DNA from: Prevotellamassilia sp.
GTDB lineage: Bacteria > Bacteroidota > Bacteroidia > Bacteroidales > Bacteroidaceae
Length of the DNA: 6,663 nucleotides
Assembly (NCBI GenBank): GCA_018383375.1
Contig: JAHAWW010000194.1
Coordinates: forward strand, 1 to 6,663
Direction of reading: 5' to 3'
A program made the position numbers and the translations under genes. Below the pieces are notes generated by a model. It was not told where the DNA came from. It did not search any database and saw only the letters and a list, made by a program, of their open reading frames with translations. Positions 1-5,602 of the stretch are shown here, in pieces. Each line of letters starts with the position of its first letter. Positions within the stretch are counted from its first letter, which is position 1.

Positions 1-8
1 GGAATGTC

Positions 9-431
9 TCAGCCCATTTTGGTCTTATAGGCCAGCGCATACATACGCATCTGTTTCACCATGGCCAGCAAACCATTGCTGCGCGTGGGCGACAGGTGCT
101 CGGTGAGACCGATTTTTTCGATAAAATAAAGCTCGGCGTTGAGTATCTCGTCGGGAGTGTGACCGCTCAGCACGCGGATGAGGAGTGTCACAATGCCCTT
201 GACAATAAGGGCGTCGCTCTCTGCACGGAACGTCAGAATGCCGTTGTGCTCATCGCAGACCAACCAAACGCGGCTTTGGCAACCGTCGATGAGGTTCTGC
301 TCGGTTTTGTCTGCGGCAGGGAGGTTTTCTTGTTCCTCACCCAAGTCAATGAGCAACTGATAGCGGTCCATCCAGTCGCTCATCTCTGAAAACTCTTCTA
401 TGACTTCGTCTTGTATTTCGTTGATGGTCAT
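9..431 (-). CDS. sufE: SufE family cysteine-desulfurase sulfur acceptor
   Basis: Cytoplasmic SufE-type protein of 140 residues, the usual family length (E. coli SufE is 138). SufE takes persulfide sulfur from the cysteine desulfurase SufS onto a conserved cysteine, stimulates SufS, and passes the sulfur to the SufBCD scaffold for Fe-S cluster assembly. The sequence shows the family's acceptor loop, D49-G50-C51-Q52-S53, with C51 as the expected persulfide-carrying cysteine. The C-terminal helix region has the typical L-S-P-T-R-S-N-G-L stretch (residues 113-121). The ATG at 429-431 gives a normal N-terminus starting just before the first helix; the stop is TGA at 9-11. It is the last gene of the window, 74 bp after the glutaminyl cyclase, with no sufS or sufBCD in view. 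No clear promoter is visible in that gap, so read-through from upstream is likely. SufE versus the close paralogue CsdE cannot be separated by eye. Confidence 0.93.
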   Translation of the reverse strand: MTINEIQDEVIEEFSEMSDWMDRYQLLIDLGEEQENLPAADKTEQNLIDGCQSRVWLVCDEHNGILTFRAESDALIVKGIVTLLIRVLSGHTPDEILNAELYFIEKIGLTEHLSPTRSNGLLAMVKQMRMYALAYKTKMG

Positions 432-505
432 GATTTGAAAGGATTATGTCGGGTTGAAGATATTCTTGCTGGTTTTGGTGAAAGACGCTCGCGATGTGGC
501 AAACG

Positions 506-1510
506 TCACATTTCTTCCGAAAGCATTTGCAGCAACGTTTGGCCAACAAGGCGCAGGTTTTCGGGTGAGATGTTCTCGGGCGTGTCTTGCGTGGTGTGCC
601 AAGTTTCTCCCATTGTGGCTGTGGCGTGGGTTGTGAACGGAATGATATCGACCGTTGGGATGTGGGCTGTCTCGTTCATGGGAATGTGGTCGTCGGTGAT
701 GTAGGTGCCGTCTGCCTTGACAAAAAGATGTCCGGCGCCGACTGCTTCGGCCGTCTCCCAAATGCGGTTGACGATGGGCTCGGCATAGTTTTTGGAGAAA
801 CCTTCATAGCAAAAACGGGCATCACGACCGCCCACCATGTCAAGCAATATGCCGTAGCGAGCCTTATAGCCCGAAGCAGCAGCCTGCTTGGCCCAATAGG
901 CCGAACCCAGACACCAGTCTTTGCCCTCGGGGTCGGAAGTGCCCCATTGCGGAGCACCGTAATCTTCAAGGTCAAAACAAATGAAGTCAACGCCCACGGC
1001 CGGATTGAGCGACTTGATTTGTCGGGCTATCTCTATCATCACGGCCACACCGCTGGCACCATCGTTGGCCGCCATGACGGGTTGTCGACGTTTGCTCTCG
1101 TCGGGGTCTTCGTCGGCCCAAGGCCGGCTGTCCCAGTGGGCAGCAATCACGACGCGGTCGGCCACCTCAGGACGATAAGAAGCGATGATGTTGCGGCAGG
1201 TATAGGTCTTGCCGTCCCAAGTGGTAAGCGGAGTCTTTTGCTCAGTCACTTTAAGGCCATATTGGCTAAAGGTGCGCACGATGTAGTCGCCACATTGCTC
1301 GTGGGCGGTGCTGCCGGGCACTCGTGCGCCAAAGCCACACTGCGTCTTAATGGAGGCAAAGGCCGAGTCGGCATTAAAACGGACGTTGGTGAGTTGTACG
1401 GAGTCGGTTGCCGAGCCTTCGCCGCCATTAGCAGGTTGGCCCGACTTGCAGCCCGTCAGGCTCACGGTCAGTATGCACAGAAGTAAAAACAGACGGAATA
1501 GAGATTTCAT
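506..1510 (-). CDS. Lipoprotein glutaminyl-peptide cyclotransferase (animal-type, M28 fold)
   Basis: 334-residue exported lipoprotein. Residues 1-20 form a lipoprotein signal peptide: K2 and R6, a Leu/Phe/Ile-rich core, then lipobox L18-T19-G20-C21, with C21 the lipidated cysteine. No acidic cluster follows C21, so a periplasm-facing anchor is more likely than surface export (inference). The rest is an M28 zinc-hydrolase fold. By alignment from memory with human glutaminyl cyclase, the zinc ligands are D150 (N-D-G-A-S-G), D183 (D-L-E-D-Y-G) and H305 (T-W-H-T-T), and the catalytic residues are E182, D224 (L-L-D-M-V-G) and D274 (D-D-H-I-P). W304 also matches the cyclase W-H-T signature. The R-V-P-G-S motif at 63-67 is typical too. 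Such enzymes convert N-terminal Gln to pyroglutamate on exported proteins. Aminopeptidase, the generic M28 label, is less likely because a second zinc site is not evident. It lies 52 bp after the fusion hydrolase and 74 bp before sufE. Confidence 0.87.
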   Translation of the reverse strand: MKSLFRLFLLLCILTVSLTGCKSGQPANGGEGSATDSVQLTNVRFNADSAFASIKTQCGFGARVPGSTAHEQCGDYIVRTFSQYGLKVTEQKTPLTTWDGKTYTCRNIIASYRPEVADRVVIAAHWDSRPWADEDPDESKRRQPVMAANDGASGVAVMIEIARQIKSLNPAVGVDFICFDLEDYGAPQWGTSDPEGKDWCLGSAYWAKQAAASGYKARYGILLDMVGGRDARFCYEGFSKNYAEPIVNRIWETAEAVGAGHLFVKADGTYITDDHIPMNETAHIPTVDIIPFTTHATATMGETWHTTQDTPENISPENLRLVGQTLLQMLSEEM

Positions 1511-1562
1511 ATTGTGTAAAAGTGAAATATGGAAAGACAGAATATGGTTTGGCAGCGTGCCA

Positions 1563-3332
1563 TTAGAATTTGATGTAGCCGTTATACTGCACTTGGCTCA
1601 TCACACGAATGAAGTTGCCGCCCCAAAGTTTGCGCAGATGTTTGGGAGAGAGACCTTCAGATAGCAAACGCTCGGTCAGCACCAAATAATCGGCGGCCGA
1701 GGCCAAACCTCTAACCCCGCCATCACCGTCAAAGTCTGAACCAATGCCCACATGGTCAATACCGGCCACTTCGATAAGGTGCATAATGTGTCTGACCGCA
1801 TCGATGATGGTTGCCTCGCCGTCTTCGCGCAAGAAACCTTGATAGAAGGTGGCTTGAACGACGCCGTTGGCTGCAGCGAGCGTGCGTAACTGGTCGTCGG
1901 TGAGGTTGCGGGGGTGATTGCAAAGCGCTCTCGATGAAGAGTGAGAGCAGATGACGGGTTGTGTGCTATGGGAAATGGCATCGTAGAAACTTTCTTCAGA
2001 GGCGTGGGAAAGGTCTATGATGATGCCGGTGCGGTTCATTTCGGCGATGACCTCTTTGCCGAAATCGCTCAAGCCGCCGTGCTCGCGCTTGGACTTGGAG
2101 GCGGCATCGCAGATGTCATTGTCACCGTTGTGGCACAGGGTGATGTAAATCACGCCCTCACGGCGATAGCGCTCCACATTGCTGATGTCACGCCCCAGTG
2201 CGTAGCCGTTTTCGATGCCAATAAGGATAGACTTTTTACCCATACTTTTATTCGAAAACAGGTGCTTGGGCGTAAGGGCTATCTGAGCGCTGGGGTAATG
2301 TTTCACAGATTGCTTGATTTGGTCAATAAGTTTGTCGGCCTGCAGGGTGGCATCGGCCAGCGCCTCAATAGTGCGTTCGCCCTGTGGCAAATAAGCTGCC
2401 ATGACCACGGCATCAAGGCCGCCTTCGTCCATTCGGTGCAGGTCTACCAGGACATTGTCTCGACGTTGGCCGAGATTGGCTCCGCGGTCAAACCACATAG
2501 GTGTGTCGCAGTGGGAGTCTAATGTGATGAACTCTGTGTGCAACCCACGGACATAGCGAAACCGTTCGGCACGTTCGACGAAGTATCTGAAGATGGGTGC
2601 CATTGTTTTGTCGCCCACCGGAGCGTAACATTCGGGGTGCCACTGTACGCCGATGATATCTTTCATCTCATTGCTCTCAATGGCCTCAATAATGCCATCG
2701 GCCGCACGTGCTGTCACGTTGAAGCGCGGACCGGGCCGGTCTACAGCTTGATGGTGGAAGGAGTTGACGCAAAGTTTGTCACCAAGCAGATGGCCCAAGA
2801 TGCTATCGCTCTCGATAGTGACCGTATGTGTGGAGATGTGGCGTGGAGCGCTTTGGCTGTGTTTGATGGTCGCGGGTAGCGTTTCGCCGTCGGCTGTGTA
2901 GATGTCTTGTCGTATGTGGCCGCCGAGGGCGATAGCCAGCACTTGAATGCCGCGACAGATGCCCAAGATGGGGATGTTGCGGTCGTAGGCCAATCGTGTG
3001 AGCAATAGTTCGCAGGCGTCGCGTTCCGGATTGATGGAGCCTAAGGCCTTTTGTGGTTCTTCGTTGCAATAGAGCGGATTGACGTCGGCCCCGCCTGAGA
3101 GTAGCAGACCGTCAATGCGGTCGAGCAGAGCGGTGAGCAACACGCGGTTGTCTGTGGGAGGAATGATGACGGGAATGCCTCCGGCTTGTTCAATGCTCTT
3201 ATAATAGCCTTCGGCCAGTGTGGTGTTACCTTCGGTATAGTTCCCGCTTATGCCGATGACCGGCCTCGCGGTGTGATTGGGGTAATGAGAGACTAAACTT
3301 TCATAGTCTGTTTGAAAGTCAAAGTTGTTCAT
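1563..3332 (-). CDS. Fusion: gamma-glutamyl hydrolase (C26/PuuD-like) + M19 dipeptidase
   Basis: 589-residue two-domain protein with no signal peptide, so probably cytoplasmic. Residues about 24-255 are a class I glutamine-amidotransferase-like hydrolase of the PuuD/peptidase C26 type: G80-G81 oxyanion loop, nucleophile C126 in G-I-C-R-G-I-Q, the S-F-H-H-Q-A-V-D motif at 191-198, and H232 and E234 in W-H-P-E, completing a Cys-His-Glu triad. Such domains cleave gamma-glutamyl amides. Residues about 266-585 are an M19 (renal/membrane) dipeptidase: H274-x-D276, E374 bridging glutamate, H443, H464, R475 and D533/D535 in G-S-D-F-D-G, matching the binuclear zinc and substrate residues of the family. 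Both active sites therefore look intact, and each domain has nearly full stand-alone length. The linker is short (about 255-266). The ATG at 3330-3332 places 23 residues before the first domain. A strong hairpin lies 29 nt upstream. Substrate is unknown; gamma-glutamyl tripeptides are an inference. Confidence 0.92.
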   Translation of the reverse strand: MNNFDFQTDYESLVSHYPNHTARPVIGISGNYTEGNTTLAEGYYKSIEQAGGIPVIIPPTDNRVLLTALLDRIDGLLLSGGADVNPLYCNEEPQKALGSINPERDACELLLTRLAYDRNIPILGICRGIQVLAIALGGHIRQDIYTADGETLPATIKHSQSAPRHISTHTVTIESDSILGHLLGDKLCVNSFHHQAVDRPGPRFNVTARAADGIIEAIESNEMKDIIGVQWHPECYAPVGDKTMAPIFRYFVERAERFRYVRGLHTEFITLDSHCDTPMWFDRGANLGQRRDNVLVDLHRMDEGGLDAVVMAAYLPQGERTIEALADATLQADKLIDQIKQSVKHYPSAQIALTPKHLFSNKSMGKKSILIGIENGYALGRDISNVERYRREGVIYITLCHNGDNDICDAASKSKREHGGLSDFGKEVIAEMNRTGIIIDLSHASEESFYDAISHSTQPVICSHSSSRALCNHPRNLTDDQLRTLAAANGVVQATFYQGFLREDGEATIIDAVRHIMHLIEVAGIDHVGIGSDFDGDGGVRGLASAADYLVLTERLLSEGLSPKHLRKLWGGNFIRVMSQVQYNGYIKF

Positions 3333-3349
3333 TAGTTTTTGAGTTAGGT

Positions 3350-3388
3350 CTTAAAAAATTGGGCGGCACGTATTTGGGGCGTGCCGCC
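3350..3388 (-). terminator. Intrinsic terminator after the DUF4491 gene
   Basis: On the minus strand a perfect 9-bp inverted repeat, GGCGGCACG (3380-3388) against CGTGCCGCC (3362-3370), closes a 9-nt loop. It is followed by CAATTTTTTAA, the U-tract expected of a rho-independent terminator. Eight of nine stem pairs are G-C. The plus strand has no U-tract after the stem, so the signal points one way only. It ends 55 nt after the DUF4491 stop and would terminate the Lrp/DUF4491 transcript. Because it sits just upstream of the fusion hydrolase start, it could instead act as a leader attenuator for that gene. Confidence 0.8.
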
Positions 3389-3443
3389 TCTTTGATGTCC
3401 CCTTTAATGATATAATAAGGTGCTCAAGGCGCTTGCGGGCTGT

Positions 3444-3755
3444 TTAGTCCTTAGGCGTTTCGTCTGGGTAAGTGCGCTTAGGATTTTTAGGAAACCATCC
3501 TTTTTTTACGCGCTCTTCCTGTTCAAACAGTTCCTTGATGGTCCAAAGCGAAGAGAACCCGACAATGCCGCAAAGGGCACTCCAAAAGAGCGAACTGATA
3601 AAGAGGGCTGCTATGGCGCCGCCCAAGCCGATGAGCAAAAATATCCACCAGGGTCGGGTGCCGAAGTAGTATTCGGTTTTGATGACTACGGGATGGAAGA
3701 TGCCAATGACGAGGAAGGTGGAAAGTCCCAGCAGGAGGCCTTCGATATGAAGCAT
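3444..3755 (-). CDS. DUF4491 family small membrane protein
   Basis: 103-residue integral membrane protein of unknown function. Three hydrophobic segments are visible at about residues 5-25, 37-54 and 57-75, followed by a hydrophilic, charged C-terminus. I recognise the DUF4491 pattern: H21-P22-V23 at the end of the first helix, E28-Y29-Y30-F31-G32, W36-W37 at the start of the second, and the tail E75-L76-F77-E78-Q79-E80 followed by K85-G86-W87-F88-P89-K90-N91-P92. Length is normal for the family, which is small and, as far as I know, largely confined to Bacteroidetes. No catalytic residues are apparent. It starts 62 bp after the Lrp-type regulator with no obvious promoter between, so the two are probably co-transcribed up to the hairpin at 3350-3388. 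Start is ATG at 3753-3755, stop TAA. Function should not be guessed from the sequence alone. Confidence 0.88.
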   Translation of the reverse strand: MLHIEGLLLGLSTFLVIGIFHPVVIKTEYYFGTRPWWIFLLIGLGGAIAALFISSLFWSALCGIVGFSSLWTIKELFEQEERVKKGWFPKNPKRTYPDETPKD

Positions 3756-3817
3756 AAACGGAGTGGGTCTTGTTTGGGAGTAAGTTTATTATGGATAGCG
3801 CAACCTCTGTGATAAGG

Positions 3818-4411
3818 TCAGGCTTTCTTAGTGCGTTTTTTTGTGCCGCCCAGGCTTTCGCTTTCTTCAGGGTCGTCGATAATGTGGTTAGGCGCTTTGA
3901 GCTTTTCGGCATATTTTCTGGCTGCTTTCATACCGTCATCTTCGTCCTCACTCGGCACCAAGATGGGCACTTGTCGGCTGAAACTCTGTTCGAGCGATAT
4001 GAGGGTCTCTGTCGAAATGACGCCGTTGATTTCTTGAATGCGGTTGTTGAGCAATGCCATAAGGTGCTCGTTGTCTCGTGAATAGAGTTTGACGAGCATC
4101 GTATAGTTGCCGGTTGTGAAATGACACTCCACAATCTCGGGGATTTTAAGCAATTCGGCGGCCACCTCTTTATACATCGAACCGCGTTCGAGCGTGATGC
4201 CGACGTAAGTACACGTGCTGTAGCCGATATGCTTGGGGTTGACGTTGTAGCCGGAGCCGGTGATGATGCCTGCTTCGGTGAGACGTTGTACACGTTGATG
4301 GATGGCAGCGCGTGACACGCCACACACTTCAGCTACGTCTTTGAAGGGGACGCGAGCATCGACCGAAATAATCTGAAGGATTTTAAGGTCGAGTTTGTCT
4401 ACTTTTTTCAT
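3818..4411 (-). CDS. Lrp/AsnC-family transcriptional regulator with charged tail
   Basis: 197-residue DNA-binding regulator. The N-terminal winged helix-turn-helix covers residues about 5-60, with the classic L7-D8-x-x-I11-L12 opening, the turn helix near 23-30 and recognition helix near 33-44 (S-R-A-A-I-H-Q-R-V). Residues about 65-142 form the RAM ligand-binding and oligomerisation domain, ending in E135-T136-L137-I138-S139-L140. Members usually sense amino acids and act as dimers or octamers. Where E. coli Lrp carries its G-D-x-D effector loop this protein reads G101-N102-Y103-T104, so leucine-type sensing is not assured (inference). The family is usually 150-165 residues. Here a tail of about 47 residues follows: acidic (S154-E155-D156-E157-D158-D159), then amphipathic, then basic (K191-K192-R193-T194-K195-K196). 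Start ATG 4409-4411, stop TGA 3818-3820. It lies between nadA and the DUF4491 gene; its regulon cannot be read from this window. Confidence 0.93.
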   Translation of the reverse strand: MKKVDKLDLKILQIISVDARVPFKDVAEVCGVSRAAIHQRVQRLTEAGIITGSGYNVNPKHIGYSTCTYVGITLERGSMYKEVAAELLKIPEIVECHFTTGNYTMLVKLYSRDNEHLMALLNNRIQEINGVISTETLISLEQSFSRQVPILVPSEDEDDGMKAARKYAEKLKAPNHIIDDPEESESLGGTKKRTKKA

Positions 4412-4473
4412 GATAGGTATAAGGTTTCTGTTTTTTGGGCTTGATAAGGCCGTATTTAGGTTTGATTTAATAG

Positions 4474-4504
4474 CAAATATACGCCAAAAGATAGTAACAC
4501 GAAA
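4474..4504 (-). promoter_or_regulatory. Candidate Bacteroidetes-type promoter for the Lrp regulator
   Basis: In the 165-bp gap between nadA and the regulator, the minus strand carries TATATTTG at 4474-4481, an exact fit to the Bacteroidetes -7 consensus TAnnTTTG. TTTC at 4501-4504, 19 bp further upstream, is a three-of-four match to the -33 TTTG element. A start site a few bases past the -7 box would give a leader of roughly 55 nt before the ATG at 4411. The -33 match is imperfect and the region is AT-rich, so this is a reasonable but unproven call. It implies that the regulator can be expressed independently of nadA. Confidence 0.45.
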
Positions 4505-4576
4505 TAACCCACGTTGTTTTTTCTCGTCTCTTAGCGTTCATTTTGACATAAATGGGCTTTTTTTGTCTGTTTCTTG

Positions 4577-5575
4577 TCAGAGTCCGAGTTGTTTGGAGAT
4601 GTCGAGCATGCGTTCGATGGGGCGTATGGCGGCTTTTGCCACTTCGGGGTCTACCTGCACTTCGGGCCATTCGTAGCGCAGCGTGTTGTAGACCTTGGCC
4701 AGTGTGATGAGGCGCATGAAGTTGCACTCGTTGCAGCCACAGGTGCTGTCGTCGGGTGGTACGGGGATGAAGGTCTTGTCGGGAGCCTGTTTTTGCATCT
4801 CGTGCAAGATACCGCTTTCAGTCACCACAAGGAACGTGTCGCAGTCTGAATGAATGGCAAATTTAAGCAAGGCTGCTGTTGAGCCCACGACATCGGCTAG
4901 TTTCACTATCGGCCCTTTGCATTCGGGGTGTACGAGTACTTTTGCCGTGGGATATTGTTTTTTCAAGTCTACGAGTTTCTCCACGGAGAAGCGTTCGTGC
5001 ACATGGCAGGCGCCATTCCAAAGCAGCATATCGCGGCCGGTGATGCTGTTGATGTAACTACCCAGATTGCGGTCGGGGCCGAAGATGAGTGGTTGGTCTT
5101 TTGGGAAACTCTCGACAATCTGCCGGGCATTGCTTGATGTCACCACCACATCGGTCACTGCCTTGGTGGCAGCAGAGGTGTTGACGTATGAAATCACTTT
5201 GTGCCCGGGGTGGGCTTTGACAAAGGCGGCAAACTCGTCGGCGGGACAGCTCTCGGCCAGCGAGCAGGTGGCGTTGAGGTCGGGGATAAGCACACGCTTG
5301 TCGGGGCAGAGGATTTTGTCTGTTTCGGCCATGAAGTGCACGCCACACATGAGGATGATGTCGGCGTCGGTGGCTGCGGCTTTTTGTGCCAAGGCGAGGC
5401 TGTCGCCCACGAAGTCGGCCACGTCTTGCAAGGCGCCTTCAGTGTAGTAGTGGGCCAGGATGACGGCATTTTTCTCTTTACACATCTGGCGAATGGCCGT
5501 GGCGAGGTCGATGCCCTCAGGGATGGGCTCGTCGATGTATCCTTTGTTTTTCCAACTGTCTTTAATGGTGGTCAT
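4577..5575 (-). CDS. nadA: Quinolinate synthase NadA ([4Fe-4S] enzyme)
   Basis: 332-residue cytoplasmic quinolinate synthase. It condenses iminoaspartate (made by NadB) with dihydroxyacetone phosphate to quinolinate, the first pyridine ring of de novo NAD synthesis. The three pseudo-repeated NadA domains are present. Cluster cysteines, by comparison with E. coli NadA, are C104 (N-A-T-C-S-L), C190 (W-N-G-A-C-H-V-H) and C284 (C-N-E-C-N-F-M). Substrate residues are visible as A41-H42-Y43-Y44, G57-D58-S59, Y130-V131-N132-T133-S134, H217-P218-E219 and G231-S232-T233. The C-terminal cysteine group is spaced C279-x-C281-x-x-C284, rather than the C-x-x-C-x-x-C of E. coli, but the ligand position is kept. 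Start ATG 5573-5575, stop TGA 4577-4579. It begins 27 bp after the LtaS-like gene, suggesting co-transcription. nadB and nadC are not in the window. Confidence 0.97.
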   Translation of the reverse strand: MTTIKDSWKNKGYIDEPIPEGIDLATAIRQMCKEKNAVILAHYYTEGALQDVADFVGDSLALAQKAAATDADIILMCGVHFMAETDKILCPDKRVLIPDLNATCSLAESCPADEFAAFVKAHPGHKVISYVNTSAATKAVTDVVVTSSNARQIVESFPKDQPLIFGPDRNLGSYINSITGRDMLLWNGACHVHERFSVEKLVDLKKQYPTAKVLVHPECKGPIVKLADVVGSTAALLKFAIHSDCDTFLVVTESGILHEMQKQAPDKTFIPVPPDDSTCGCNECNFMRLITLAKVYNTLRYEWPEVQVDPEVAKAAIRPIERMLDISKQLGL

Positions 5576-5602
5576 ATCGTGTTTGATTTTTGAATGTCTG
5601 GT

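Noticed and set aside
500..507. GACGTTTG on the minus strand upstream of sufE as a possible -7 promoter box
   Set aside because: The first consensus base is wrong, it overlaps the upstream stop codon and no matching -33 element was found.
494..511. Inverted repeat ATGTG/CACAT at the end of the glutaminyl cyclase gene
   Set aside because: The stem is only 5 bp with an 8-nt loop and no U-tract follows, so it is not a credible terminator.
587..1486. A 299-codon open frame on the plus strand, antisense to the glutaminyl cyclase
   Set aside because: It mirrors the coding strand of a well-supported gene and its translation shows no recognisable domain or family motif. Stop-poor antisense frames are expected opposite GC-rich coding sequence.
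1550..1562. Short hairpin TGGCA/TGCCA directly after the fusion-hydrolase stop codon
   Set aside because: The stem is 5 bp with a 3-nt loop and no T-run follows on the minus strand. It is too weak to call a terminator.
1511..1562. Possible separate promoter for the glutaminyl cyclase
   Set aside because: The best candidate, CATATTTC, misses two consensus positions of TAnnTTTG and has no -33 partner. Read-through from the fusion gene is simpler.
1941..2522. A 193-codon plus-strand frame inside the fusion hydrolase
   Set aside because: It lies antisense to M19 residues with clear catalytic motifs and has no family signature of its own.
4467..4541. Small minus-strand frame (24 codons) between nadA and the Lrp regulator
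   Set aside because: It overlaps the candidate promoter at 4474-4504, has no recognisable motif and no supporting start context, so it is most likely chance.
4412..4576. Search for an intrinsic terminator after nadA
   Set aside because: Only a 4-bp GACA/TGTC pairing is visible and no stable stem precedes a U-run on the minus strand. The end of the nadA transcript is unresolved.
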